Source: Meconema thalassinum (Eukaryota; Arthropoda; Insecta; Orthoptera; Tettigoniidae). From it: a stretch of 64,000 nucleotides of DNA. Below the pieces are notes generated by a model. That model was not told where the DNA came from, made no database searches, and was given only the letters and a program-made list of their open reading frames with translations. The position numbers and the translations under genes are program-made. Positions 12,057 to 23,247 of this stretch are shown in pieces (the stretch's first letter is position 1; every line of letters starts with the position of its first letter). Location: contig OX336389.2 of the NCBI GenBank assembly GCA_946902985.2, positions 343,144,444 to 343,208,443 of the forward strand, in the 5' to 3' direction.

Positions 12057-12145
12057 GGACTCGGTGAGCGAGTTGCCGCTAGGGGCGCCAGCAGCTAAAA
12101 TATCGCCATTCGCACGAGGTCGATACCCCACCCACTTTGTAGGCT
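12057..12145 (+). mobile_element. tRNA-like SINE head remnant
   Basis: The stretch has the layout of a tRNA-derived SINE promoter: an A-box-like segment (GTGAGCGAGTTGCCG) about 50 bp before a B-box-like GGTCGATACCCC. The downstream body is not clearly that of the other SINEs in the window. Called on promoter-box spacing alone. Confidence 0.35.
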
Positions 12146-12425
12146 ATATCAACAAGTCGACTAAATAGACACAGCTTGATGAGTTATACACTCCAACTGC
12201 TTTTCTTCCAGCCTGCAAGCCGATAGTTCGGGGGCGATAAATCGATGCCTTCATATCTATCATTTCCAGCTTATGAGTGAGATATCCAGTGTCCACCCAG
12301 CTTTTGCTCCTGTACAAAGGTGATTTGTCTGTTCACGAAACATCGGGCTTAAGGCGTGCTCAGTGTTAACCTTCAAATCCTAAAGTAGCTGATGGGATTC
12401 CGGTCCAGTCCTATGGTGTATTAAG

Positions 12426-12542
12426 GTGTTAAAAGGTGACCTCATTTCGTATTTACTGGCACGTTTAAGATCCTTCCAAGGGAAAAATTCCTTACCCCTG
12501 GCGTATGTAAAGCCACGGGAGTTAAAGGGCTCATTATACCCA

Positions 12543-12579
<37 letters not shown>

Positions 12580-12580
12580 T
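12426..12580 (+). mobile_element. SINE 3' end ending in a (TTA)n microsatellite
   Basis: The segment contains TTTACTGGCACGTTTAAGAT, then the AAATTCC and AAAGCCACGG..GTTAAAGGG blocks in the same order as the SINE at 58895-59130, and ends in about 12 TTA units (12543-12579). Fragments of the same 3' end occur at 21196 (minus) and 25716 (plus). Confidence 0.6.
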
Positions 12581-12815
12581 AGGGAACAAGGAAGGGATAG
12601 TGCAGAATACACAACTGAATCTTTCTGCGATACGTTTAACCCATGTAGGCCTACTAGGTAATTTCAAGAAATAAGAGAAAAGAGTTCTCATGGGTGAAAT
12701 ATTCTCCCTTGTTTTCGAATATTCCACTAGGGCTGAAGCAGGACACCATAGTTTTATGATGCAGCCGTTAGATGGTTCATGTGTTGCTTTCGACCCTCGC
12801 AATATCTGTTGAAGA

Positions 12816-13196
12816 ATGTCTGCGCACGCAGAAATATTATCAAACAAGGAAATGCGTAGTGTGGTCCGGTTTATCGTTTCATAACAGTAGATGAAACGTG
12901 GGTGCGCCGTTGCGACACCAGAGACGAATCGAACATCCATGTCATGGAAACATCCCTCGAGCTCACCTCTTAAGAAAGGTTGAACTGCTCCATCCACGAA
13001 GAAAATTATGGTGATGGATGTTTGGAAGATGATATTGGCTGATTTCTATACAAGGGGAGCGACGGTGAATTCTGTCTACCACCCAGGTCCTTATACAACG
13101 TGGCTTCATGGACTCGCCGCAGGTTTCGATTCTCTGTTGTACCGCTGGAACAAGTGTTTGGCGGTGCTCTGTTATCTGGCTGTAAAGTAAACTAAT
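12816..13196 (+). pseudogene. Internally deleted mariner-like transposase
   Basis: Three pieces of one mariner-type protein lie in order in different frames. An N-terminal piece starts at ATG 12816 (contains SNKEMRSVVRF). A catalytic piece with T-V-D-E-T-W at about 12888 supplies the first Asp of the DDD triad and is followed by WKHPSSSPLKK. A GATVNSVYHP block at about 13050 runs into a C-terminal piece (LLYRWNKCL). Between the N-terminus and DETW, and again between GATVNS and the C-terminus, large parts are missing, including the second and third catalytic Asp. The copy is defective. Confidence 0.7.
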
Positions 13197-13199
13197 TTT

Positions 13200-14200
13200 T
13201 GAACCTCCTTTGTAGATGCATTCTACCTCATTACGCTCCAACTTGGGAACTAGTGCTTGAAATGGTACATTGCACCAATTTGATATTCTATCCACATAAA
13301 TCTCTTGCTTTTTCATCTTTCATACCGCCTCCTATGGTCTGGAGGATACGTACTGTACAGTAGAGTGGATCGGGAGGAGTCGCCTATTTTGCTATGGTTT
13401 CGGAAGTTGTCATGAGATCGCACCACTCGCTTTGTTGTGGTAGTTTTTTTGGTTCTACCCATAATTATTCCGGTTGCTATGAGGTATGGGATGTGGTGAG
13501 ACAGTTTCCTTGTAGGAATGATTTTACGGATATATGCCCTTCATGACGCCAATCTCATGGGAGGGGTTAATGACAAAAGGAAACTAATTAGGTAGGTATG
13601 GAGTGGCTGTGTGTGGTCATTCGAGCTCGGAGTAGTCTGACGATGCACGTTAACGTGTTTAGCTACCTCGACTGGTTTGTGACATTATGTCAACAAATTA
13701 AATAAATTATTTTAATTCTCCTGATTCCATACCGGCCCCTGTTACTGCCTCATGCATGATTACCAATATGTTTGATTCCATTTTTAGGATTATTACATCT
13801 CGATGTACCTGCTGCATCACCCTAAAAGTATGCAACTTCCCGTATCCTTGTTGAAGATCTGGTTCATGTACGTCCAAATATCATGTTTTATACGTCTTCG
13901 GTGTGTTTCACTAATGTGTGACTCTCCCACTATGCTATTTTCGTCCTCCCCATGCACAAAAGACGTCATGAGCATGGCAGACCACACGCATATGACAAAA
14001 TGTTGGCTCTAGTGCGCCTGGCTCTGCGCTCAGTACTAAACGTACTGCAGTACCCGGTCAAATGATCAGTGCTTGTGCGACTAAGCGCCGCAGTGCTAGT
14101 ATGCTGTCGTGCTGCACTGTTAAGAAATGGGCAGGATAGGGCTGCGCATCGCCGGCACGAGTACATTTCTCGCCAGCACTGCTTCACCTTGCCCATTGCA
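13200..14200. other. No recognised gene
   Basis: Mixed-composition DNA with short open frames and no motif. It includes the 3' flank of the mariner remnant and the DNA before the LINE. Confidence 0.5.
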
Positions 14201-14205
14201 CGGCC

Positions 14206-17136
14206 TTGGTACACTGGATGCAATTTGATACATTAACTGAAAAACAAAATTGGCGCGAACGCGACTCGACCATCGGCGCGTCCGCACAACCGGCATTTAT
14301 GGCATATAAATTACCTCGTCTGCTTGGAAGTGGAAGGTTAGAAAACTTAGAAAGGGAAATGGATAGGTTGAGGTTGGATTTGGTTGGGATTAGTGAAATG
14401 CGCTGGCAGGAAGAACAGGACTTTTGGTCAGGAGACTATAGGGTCATTAGCACTAAATCAAACAATGGCCAAGCAGGGGTTGGCCTCATATTGAGTAGGA
14501 AACTTGGACAGCGGGTGGAATATTATGAGCAATATAGTGAACGGATTATTGTAGCAAAAATCAATACAAAACCTACCTGCACTACAGTGGTACAAGTCTA
14601 TATGCCTACCAGTCAAGCTGATGATGGGGATGTTGAAAAGGTCTACGAAGAAATAGACGAAATTCTGAGGTATATCAAGGGTGATGAAAATGTTATAGTA
14701 ATGGGAGATTGGAATGCTGTGGTAGGAAAAGGGAGAGAAGGGAAGATAGTAGGAGATTTCGGATTAGGTGAAAGGAATGATCGAGGAAGCAGGCTGGTAG
14801 AATTCTGCACCGAGCATGAATTGGTCATAGCTAACACCTTATTCAATAACCACAATAGAAGAATATACACATGGATGAGACCAGGAGATACAGGGCGTTA
14901 CCAAATCGACTTCATTATGGTCAAGCAGAGGTTTCGAAACCAGATTTTGGATTGTAAAACATATCCTGGTGCTGACATAAACTCTGATCACAATCTGGTT
15001 GTAATGAAATGCAGATTAAAGTTGAAGAAACTGAAGAAAAGTCAAAAGCCAAAAAGGTGGGCAATAGACAGACTGAAAGAGAAGGATGTAAACGAAAGAT
15101 TCAAGAAGAGTATAAAGGAAGGACTAATGAAAAATCCTAAACAAACTTCAATCGCAGACGAATGGGCACTTTTGAAGAATGAAATAACAAAATCCGCAGA
15201 AGAAAACATTGGTAGGAAAGAAAGAATAGGTAGAAAACCGTGGATCACTCAGGATATACTAGAATTGATGGATGAAAGGCGGAAACACAAGAATCTAAGA
15301 GATGAAAAGGGGAAAGCAGAATACAGACGTCTGAGAAATGAGGTTAACAAGAAGTGCAAGGAAGCAAAAGAAGAATGGTTGAAAGAGAAATGTGCAGGTA
15401 TAGAAAATTGTCTGAAATTAGGAAAAGTAGACACAGCTTATCGAAGGATTAAGAATACTTTTGGGGAAAAGAAGACTAAGTGCTGTAATATTAAGGACAC
15501 AAATGGAAAGCCTCTAACAGATATGGAAGAAAAGGTTGAGAGATGGAAAGCTTACATAGAGAGTTTGTATAAGGGAAAGGAGATTGAGAATCATGTAATG
15601 GAAAGGGAGGAGGAAATTGATGAGGATGCGAAAGGAGATTTAATATTGAGATCAGAATTTGATAGAGCTTTGGAAGACTTAAGCAGGAACAAAGCACCAG
15701 GCATAGATGATATACCGATTGAGTTGCTACGCTGCATAGGAGATGAAGGTCTGATCAGGTTATTTCACTTGGTGTGTAGGATTTATGAGACAGGTGAGGT
15801 ACCCCCTGATTTCAAGAAGAATGTAATCATCCCTATACCAAAGAAAGTGGGAGCTGACAGATGTGAAGATTACCGTACAATCAGCTTGATTACTCATGCT
15901 TCAAAGATCCTGTCTAGAATAATTTACAAGAGGATTGAAAGCCAGATAGAAACGGAGTTGGGTGAAGACCAGTTTGGTTTCAGGAGAAATGTAGGAACAA
16001 GGGAAGCTGTACTAAATCTTAGGCTGATTTTAGAAGGTAGAATAAGGAAAGATAAGAGAACGTTCATGGCTTTCGTAGACTTAGAAAAGGCTTTTGATAA
16101 CGTTGATTGGACTAAATTGTTTGACATTTTGAAATCAATTGGAATAAAGTACAGGGATAGGAGGGTGATATACAATCTGTACAGAAACCAGACAGCAGTC
16201 ATTCGAGTTGAAGGACATGAGAGAGAAGCTGGTATTCAGAAAGGTGTAAGGCAAGGCTGCAACTTATCACCCATACTTTTCAATCTTTACATTGAACAAG
16301 CAATGAAGGAAATTAGAGAAAAATTTAAAGTGGGAGTGAAGATTCAAGGAGAAATAATTTCAACTCTGAGATTTGCTAATGACATCGTCATCTTGGCCGA
16401 CAAGCCTGAGGATTTGAATGAGTTTTTGAATGGTATGGACTCCGTCTTACGGAAAGAATTCATGATGAAAATAAATAAATGTAAAACAAAAATACTGGAA
16501 TGCAGCCGAAATAAATCAGAAACCTCTATGGAGATCAAATTGGCAGGTGAAAAGCTGAAGGAAGTAGGAGACTTCTGTTACTTAGGAAGCAGAATAACCA
16601 GTGATGGACGAAGCAAAGAGGATATTAAATGTAGGTTGGCTCAGGCAAAGAAAGCATTTCTACAAAAAAGGAATCTGCTGACATCGAATATAGATTTAGG
16701 TATTAGGAAGTCATTTTTGAAAGCCTTTGTCTGGAGCGTGGCGCTCTATGGAAGTGAAACTTGGACTATTGGTGCAGCAGAAAAGAGGAGAATTGAAGCA
16801 TTTGAAATGTGGTGTTACAGGAGAATGATGAAGATCAGATGGGTAGATAGGGTTACAAACAAAGAGGTATTAAGACGAGTGGGAGAGGAGAGATGTTTCT
16901 GGCGACTGCTAATAAAGAGAAGAGATAGGTTGGTAGGACACATACTAAGACACCCAGGAATAGCAAGCTTAGTTATGGAAGGAAGGGTCGAGGACAAAAA
17001 CTGTAGGGGTAGACCAAGGTTAGAATATGTTAAACAGATTGCCTCCGATGTACGGTGTCGCAGCTATGTAGAGATGAAACGATTAGCTCAGGACAGGGAG
17101 GCATGGAGAGCTGCATCAAACCAGTCAAAAGACTGA
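14206..17136 (+). CDS. LINE endonuclease/reverse transcriptase, long open frame with altered RT catalytic motif
   Basis: The uninterrupted 976-codon frame encodes an APE-like endonuclease followed by a reverse transcriptase. Endonuclease signs are MRWQEE near the start, G-D-W-N-A at about residue 166, Y-Q-I-D-F and S-D-H-N at residues 260-263. RT signs are the KAPGIDDIP block, V-D-L-E-K-A-F-D with its catalytic Asp at residue 625, G-V-R-Q-G-C, and a motif that should be F-A-D-D but reads F-A-N-D (Asn codon 16378-16380, residue 725). The C-terminus has the basic RGRPRLEY segment. The stop is followed by a short (AAC)n tail at about 17141-17155. Typical relatives begin with a GTWNVR-like endonuclease strand, which is absent: recognisable LINE sequence starts at about 14310, so the first ~35 codons are probably flanking DNA and the copy is 5' truncated. 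A related deleted copy lies at 36555-38190. Confidence 0.92.
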   Translation: MVHWMQFDTLTEKQNWRERDSTIGASAQPAFMAYKLPRLLGSGRLENLEREMDRLRLDLVGISEMRWQEEQDFWSGDYRVISTKSNNGQAGVGLILSRKLGQRVEYYEQYSERIIVAKINTKPTCTTVVQVYMPTSQADDGDVEKVYEEIDEILRYIKGDENVIVMGDWNAVVGKGREGKIVGDFGLGERNDRGSRLVEFCTEHELVIANTLFNNHNRRIYTWMRPGDTGRYQIDFIMVKQRFRNQILDCKTYPGADINSDHNLVVMKCRLKLKKLKKSQKPKRWAIDRLKEKDVNERFKKSIKEGLMKNPKQTSIADEWALLKNEITKSAEENIGRKERIGRKPWITQDILELMDERRKHKNLRDEKGKAEYRRLRNEVNKKCKEAKEEWLKEKCAGIENCLKLGKVDTAYRRIKNTFGEKKTKCCNIKDTNGKPLTDMEEKVERWKAYIESLYKGKEIENHVMEREEEIDEDAKGDLILRSEFDRALEDLSRNKAPGIDDIPIELLRCIGDEGLIRLFHLVCRIYETGEVPPDFKKNVIIPIPKKVGADRCEDYRTISLITHASKILSRIIYKRIESQIETELGEDQFGFRRNVGTREAVLNLRLILEGRIRKDKRTFMAFVDLEKAFDNVDWTKLFDILKSIGIKYRDRRVIYNLYRNQTAVIRVEGHEREAGIQKGVRQGCNLSPILFNLYIEQAMKEIREKFKVGVKIQGEIISTLRFANDIVILADKPEDLNEFLNGMDSVLRKEFMMKINKCKTKILECSRNKSETSMEIKLAGEKLKEVGDFCYLGSRITSDGRSKEDIKCRLAQAKKAFLQKRNLLTSNIDLGIRKSFLKAFVWSVALYGSETWTIGAAEKRRIEAFEMWCYRRMMKIRWVDRVTNKEVLRRVGEERCFWRLLIKRRDRLVGHILRHPGIASLVMEGRVEDKNCRGRPRLEYVKQIASDVRCRSYVEMKRLAQDREAWRAASNQSKD

Positions 17137-17453
17137 AGACTCAAACAACAACAACGTCTCACTGAGCTAATGAGACAGCTCCGGCAGAGCGCCGAGTTCC
17201 TGCAACCTGTTTTTGGCCACGCTGCATGCAGTTACAGCGTTGCCAGAGCCTCGTTTCTTAGCACGCATTTCTGTTAAATCTATTGGCGGGACTAGGTTTT
17301 GCATGATTAACTTTAGCCATGAATTTCGACGAGGAACCGCATGCCTACCTCCAAGTGCGGCATGTTTTGTTCACCCTGTCTACCAGGTGAATCAGCAGCT
17401 CCTAATAATATTGTTTTATGCAGCCCAACTAACGTGTTATCAAGAAGTTAGAT

Positions 17454-17731
17454 CAGGCTGTTCCAAATCCATGAGTTAGAGTACGCGTACACGCGAGTAC
17501 TCAGCAGTGATGCTCGGAGCACGGTTGGAGAGGGACTGGGGGTGAGAGCCAATACGTCACTGGGCGAAGGTTATAGCACAAGACCATGCGCTTGCTGCCA
17601 GTCATGATGTATCCACCGCGAAGTGACGGCAGCCCTCCACAGCAGAGTTGTATTGCATGTTGCAGGTTTACTCACTTAAGGCGGCGAGTACTCCGCCGCT
17701 CAAGGGCGAGTTGCTCGGCTGGAACAGCCTG
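17454..17731. mobile_element. hAT-type MITE with 8-bp target-site duplication
   Basis: A 278-bp non-coding segment starts CAGGCTGTTCCA and ends with the exact inverted copy TGGAACAGCCTG. It is flanked by AGTTAGAT (17446-17453) and AGATAGAT (17732-17739), an 8-bp duplication with one mismatch. TIRs starting CAG plus 8-bp duplications are the signature of hAT transposition. Without coding capacity it needs a transposase in trans. Confidence 0.75.
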
Positions 17732-17848
17732 AGATAGATATTCCTCTGCTTGCATTCAGTATGCTACTAACGCACTGCAAGCATTTCCCGCAAACGATAT
17801 TGAACACTTATTTTCCCTCCGATGTGACTACAGACCGTTCAAATAATA

Positions 17849-19314
17849 CACACATCAAAAAAAGTTTTGCATCACCTCGGTTCCCAGATCTCCGGCATAT
17901 AGACGTTGACTGTGTATATTGTATCCAAGATACAGTCCCTTTGACTGTTCATAGATGTCACTAAAACTGCTCAAAGATGTAAACAACCATGCATGAGCAG
18001 GGCCTATTAGACGGAGGGGGTACGACAGCCGATCAGTTCCAGTCATTCCACCAGGACGAAGGTACGCTGCTCATGTTGTCTGTAGTTCTACCATGCCTAG
18101 AAGGTCAATACCGCAGTTCGATCGCGTCCGCATTGTTACTTTGTGTCAAGAAGGGCTCTCAACAAGGGAAGTTTCCAGGCGTCTCAGAGTGAACCAAAGC
18201 GATGTTGTTCGGACATGGAGGAGGTACAGAGATACAGGAACTGTCGATGACAGGCCTCGCTCAGGCCGCCCAAGGGCTACTACTGTAGTGGATGACCGCT
18301 ACTTACGGATTGCCGCTCGGAGGAACCCTGACAGCAATGCCACCATGTTGAATAATGCGTTTCGTTCAGCCACAGGACGTCGTGTTTCAACTCAAACTGT
18401 GCGCAATAGGCTGCATGATGCGCAACTTCACTCCCGACGTCCATGGCGAGGTCCAGCTTTGCAACCCCGACACCATGCAGCGCGGTACAGATGGGCCCAA
18501 CAATATGCTGAATGGACCCCACGGAATTGGCATCACGTTCTCTTCACCGATGAGTGTCGCATATGCCTTCAACCAGACAATCGTCGGAGACGTGTTTGGA
18601 GGCACCCTGGTCAGGCTGAACGTCTTAAGACACACTGTCCAGCGAGTGCAGCAAGGTGGTGGTTCCCTGATGTTTTGGGGTGGCATTATGTGGGGCCGAC
18701 GTACGCCACTGGTGGTCATGGAAGGCTCCGAAACGGCTTTACGATACCTGAATGACATCCTCCGACCCATAGTGCAACCATATCGGCAGAATATTGGAGA
18801 GGCATTTGTCTTCATGGACGACAACTCTCGACCTCATCGTGCACATCTTGTGAATGCGTTCCTTCAAGATAACGACATCGCTCGACTACAGTGGCCAGCA
18901 TGTTCGCCAGACATGAACCCTATCGAACATGCCTGGGATATGTTGAAAAGGGCTGTTTATGGACGTCTTGACCCACCAACCACTCTGAGAGATTTACGCC
19001 GAATTGTCGTTGAGGAGTGGGACAATTTGGACCAACAGTGTCTTGATGAACTTGTGGATAGTATGCCACGACGAATACAGGCATGCATCAATGCAAGAGG
19101 ACGTGCTACTGGGTATTAGAGGTAGTGGTGTGTACTGCAATCTGGACCACAAATGCTGAAAGTCTAGCTGTATGATGGTACAACATGCAATGTGTGGGTC
19201 TCATGAGCAATAAAACGAGCTGAAATGTTGTTTGTGTTGATCTCTATTCCCTTTGTATTTAAAGGTTCCGGAACTCTTGGAACCGAGGTGATGCAAAACT
19301 TTTTTTGATGTGTG
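17849..19314 (+). mobile_element. Tc1-like DNA transposon with 36-bp perfect TIRs
   Basis: The termini CACACATCAAAAAAAG... (17849) and its reverse complement ending at 19314 match perfectly for 36 bp and continue imperfectly to about 46 bp. TA dinucleotides flank both sides (17847-17848 and 19315-19316), the Tc1/mariner target signature. The 1466-bp length is normal for Tc1, and one transposase reading region lies inside on the plus strand. Confidence 0.95.
18093..19119 (+). pseudogene. Tc1-like transposase, one frameshift
   Basis: The frame begins at ATG 18093 with MPRRSIPQFDR and a paired-like helix-turn-helix region (TREVSRRLRVNQSDVVRTW), followed by an RPRSGRPRATT hinge. The first catalytic Asp is in F-T-D-E-C. 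At about 18635 a single indel moves the reading into a second frame (open to the stop at 19117-19119), which holds GGGSLMFWGG, the second Asp in M-D-D-N-S-R-P-H and the Glu in S-P-D-M-N-P-I-E-H. Asp to Glu spacing is 34 residues (DD34E), as in Tc1. Apart from the indel the protein looks complete at about 340 residues. Confidence 0.93.
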
Positions 19315-19695
19315 TATTATGTACCTGCAGTCAATTATAGTGCAACATATCATCGGAGTGAAGATGTCATGCTAAGTGGCAGAGTATCGCAAAACATGAA
19401 ATTAACTACGATACAGTGACGTAGAGAGAGTTTGAAACAGCGAACTCGAAGAGTAACGTACTCCAAGAGGTTCTTAATACAATTCTTCATCAAAGCTGAG
19501 GCGGAGCGCGTGTGAATTACCGGAGGGGTGAAGGTTCAAATCCCCATCGGACATTTTCTTTTCAACGTTGTGCCGCTTCAATGCTACTATCACATGTCTT
19601 TTTATGTGCTATAGACAAGCCGCTATTACAGTGTTTGTGCGCTGTCCACTCTGCGCTGCTACACAGTTGGATTGAAGTCACTTCAGTCATTCGTC

Positions 19696-20745
19696 ATGCA
19701 TTCCACGGACGAATACGTTGATTTGCTTCTTGTTTACGGGAAGACAACAGGGAATTAATTGCAGACACTACGTCTGTATCTGGAAAGACATCCAGGCAGG
19801 CGGTATCCAACTGCAAATACTGTCCGCAGTGTTGAAAGGCGTTTACGAACAACAGGGGTGCTTCGGACGATGCCACCTGTCCGAGAGAGGACCATAACGT
19901 CTGGTGAGAATGAGGAGGCTGTTATGGCCGCAGCTTGCAATAGCCTAACCCTCAAACGAATAAGAGGGCAATTGTACAACAGTTGAATATCAGCCAGGCG
20001 TCCGTACTACGAATATTGCATGCGCATAAATATCACCCCTGCCATCTACAGCTATACCAGGAGCTCCATGTGCGATATTTCGATGAATTTCTGTCAGTGG
20101 ATGTTGGAAAATGTGAAATTTTGTACTCGAACGAATCGAGATTCCACAATAATGGTACCGTCAACTGCCATAACATGGACTATTGGAGTGCTGACAATCC
20201 CCACTGGGTGCGACTGGCGGCCTATCAAGTACTATGGGGAGTGAATGTATGGTGTGGGATATTGGGTGATAGCCGTATTGGACCGTGTTTCTTTGAGGGC
20301 AATTTGACAGGCGCACGCTATGAGCTCCCACTTCTGCTGAAGGATGCGCCACTTGGATAACGTTTAATGATGTGGTTTCTACGCAACGGAGCTCCGTCAC
20401 TTGGACGTTAGCTGTCCGCAACGATCTCAATGACACACATCCAGGAAAATGGATAGGAAGAGGAGGAGATGTCCCTTGGCGCTTCAGGCCACCTGATTTA
20501 ACGCCATTAGACTTCTTCCTGTGGGGGGAAAATGAAACAAGGAGTTTACACCCAATAGCCAGAAAATCTAGAGCGCCTTCGTCAACTCATCGTCGAAACC
20601 GGTCGTTCAATTACACCGGCCCTGCTACAATGGCGTGCGTGGATGTGCATAAACCAAGCATGTCATCACTTCGAGCACTTGCTATCGTAACTACCCATTG
20701 TTCGTGCAGTTTGGTCCCCCTGCCCCACCTAGTCATCCCGTCGTA
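19696..20745 (+). pseudogene. Decayed mariner-related transposase
   Basis: Pieces appear in order in three frames. First comes an N-terminal helix-turn-helix region starting at ATG 19696 with YVDLLLVYGK, an in-frame TAA at 19756-19758, then LYLERHPGRRYPTANT. A middle piece from 19983 (NISQASVLRILHAHKYHPCH ... VNVWCGILGD) follows a frameshift. A third piece from about 20372 has PGKWIGRGG and the SPDLTPLDFFLWG-like block as PPDLTPLDFFLWG. The expected first catalytic Asp (SDE) reads S-N-E at about 20130. The order matches a widespread insect family with a DUF4817-like N-terminus, usually grouped with mariner-type elements. No terminal repeats were found. Confidence 0.8.
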
Positions 20746-20749
20746 GTCT

Positions 20750-21190
20750 GAACCTGATGACACATTTGCTATCTTAGGGTCACATACACTTTCATTCAGT
20801 GACAATTTGCATGCAAGAGAATATTTCATGAACATTACGAGATGGTAACAAGGTATATAAAATTTAAATTACGAATGGAAGAATATCCCTGCCCCATACT
20901 CAAACTTCTCACACGTAAGACTGGAACACCGTCAAGATTGCATGCCCTTACCACCTTAGTTATATTGCACCACGTCAAGTTACCTGCAGATTTCAGCTCA
21001 TGTGAGAATTTCAAAACGGTTCCAATGCCAATTACATGTTTCACTGACGTTTTATTAATGCCTTAGAGCACTTGGAAGGCATACTCGTGATTTCTGTTTC
21101 ATAATATTTGGCAAAACAGTTTTCTATTCTTGTGTAGGCCGTGAATGCAAAGATATCGGTTGTACTCTTGTTGACTGTGCGTATCGGAAG
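20750..21190. other. No recognised feature
   Basis: Short open frames only, with no repeat partner noticed in the window. Confidence 0.5.
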
Positions 21191-21195
21191 ATAAT

Positions 21196-21290
21196 AATAG
21201 TGTTATTGGTTTTACGTCCCTTTTAAAGTAATGCGGCTTTTAGAGACGCTGGGGTGCCGGAAGTTAGCCTCGAAGGGGATCTTTATAGGC
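21196..21290 (-). mobile_element. SINE 3' end fragment
   Basis: On the minus strand this reads CCCCAGCGTCTCTAAAAGCC, then AAAGGGACGTAAAACCAATAA and a short ATT repeat. It matches 25716-25795 (plus) and the tail of 58895-59130. Only the 3' third of the SINE is present. Confidence 0.65.
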
Positions 21291-21768
21291 CTAAGATGTT
21301 TAAGTAGCGTGCGTTTGGACACACTCTGTAGAATGTATATCTCCCTACGATGTATCTCTTCCTAAATGCATGATTGAGACAAACGCATGTCAGCATAAAC
21401 AGACAAAAATTAACTGTGGGTTTATTTGGGTCATTCTACAACTCATTTGGGATAAATAGATAGTTTGAGCTGAAAATTCAAATTGTTCAGACAGAAAGCT
21501 TACTTTATTTGTAGAGAGATCACTTTTTATATTGTTAGTGTGCGTGGCCATTAGGTTTCATTGATTCGCTCTCCTAAAAATGATTTGAACAACTCTGTCG
21601 TGACTACTGTCTTTCGGGGTGACCCAATGGGAAGTACTGTGTGATGATGATTGATCGTTTTTTTGTGTGGGTTGGTTTACGGCCTAATAGTTAAGGATTC
21701 GTGTCTCTGAAAGAAGGAAAGAAAGAAAGAAAGAGAGAAAGAAAAAAGACATTGCTATTTAGGGCCTG

Positions 21769-23024
21769 TTTTTCAATCGCTGGGCAAAGTTCGGAGTAGC
21801 GTACTCCCAGCGTTCAACGCCATATTGTGTTTTCAATCGCTAGGCAGCACTGCCTAGGAAATAAATGCGGTGGGCAAGTGGGCTATATTTACTCGGTGCT
21901 ATTTGCGCTGGATAATGATTAAACCTTCGGAGTAGTGACACTCCGTAGTTGTTTGTTGTCTTTCTCCTACCAGCTGTGAACACTGTATGATTTGTATCAA
22001 GGATTTGTATTCTAATTGTATGAATCTTTATTTCATGGCTTGTTTTCATTTATCGAAGAGTGCTGTGATGGCTGCGCTAGAATTATCAGCTTCGGTACGC
22101 ACACAGGTGACGATATTTGTATACCGGTATGGCAATAGAAAATTAAAAATGTTAAAGATCTCGTATACTACACAGCTTGGACATTCTTAAGATTGTGACT
22201 TGTCTTGTAATTTACACTCCGTTTTCATACCGGTACTATGAAGAATGTATAGATTGAATTGGAGATATGCTACTGTCACACTTGTTTCAACAAATATCAC
22301 ATATTATTTTATACTGTACATTAAGAGAAGGGATGAAACCATAGTCTCTAGCCTATCTATAGACTACTAGAAATGATGTTCAATACAATCAAATTTCTCA
22401 ACTCCTTCTTGCTGCAACATATTGTAATAAAAATGAGATAAATCGTAATGTCATGTACATTCTGTTAAAATGACTCAATGATATGATTCATATCGTTTAA
22501 ATAGGTTTTTTTTCGATAATGTTCCTGCGTGGAATTGAGTTTTAAATTCGTTATGAATTTGAATTTGGCAGTAAAGGGAATGCGTACAGTATGGCTAGCC
22601 CAGTTCCCGTATAAACACGTCGATATATGTTATGTTGGTAACTTAACTGCATTACCGCAATGTTGGTTAATATCCGAATAGCCATTGTGCAGAAACATAA
22701 TACCGGTATTGCCGACTAGTTACAATGTTTCATATTAAATCATATCATTATTTAAATACTGATACGAAGACTGAGACCTTGTGGTTTGTGTTTCAATCAG
22801 TTGACACCAGAGTTCACATGAGCGTTTACCGTTCAGAATTCAATTTTGACCCATCACATAACCCGTACTGTACGTGTTCGTTGATACTTCCGACGAGTAG
22901 TAGCTCGCCGAATAACTTTACATTGAAAAACGCGTTTCGAATGCCGAAGGGATAAAGGTGTTGAGCAAAGTTACTCGGGGAGTGGATGCCCATCAATTTT
23001 ATCCAGAGATTGAAAAACAAACCC
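21769..23024. mobile_element. Possible non-autonomous DNA element with ~22-bp inverted ends
   Basis: GGGCCTGTTTTTCAATCGCTGG at the left matches the reverse complement of the right end (GGGTTTGTTTTTCAATCTCTGG) at 19 of 22 bases. The flanks are TTA-like on both sides, suggesting PIF/Harbinger-style 3-bp duplication, although the phase of the duplication is ambiguous by one base. A second partial copy of the left end at about 21831 repeats TTTTCAATCGCT. There is no coding region. Confidence 0.4.
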
Positions 23025-23247
23025 TTTAATGGGAACTGAAGAAGTGGATCGACAATGTTTATCTTCGTAAATAAAAGTCCGTCATCAAAATGGTATGTCC
23101 TTTTCTTTGGGAATAGTGTAGTGGTTTTAAGCTGGCTTGTCAAGGCTAGACACTGGTGACTCCCACTTACTTCAAATTGTAATGCTGACATATATTGGTC
23201 ATAACAGGCTTTGAAGTAAACATGTATACCTTATTGACTCTACAATT

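Noticed and set aside
14643..16997. Several minus-strand open frames opposite the LINE
   Set aside because: They are Ser/Phe/Leu-rich antisense shadows of the plus-strand RT frame.
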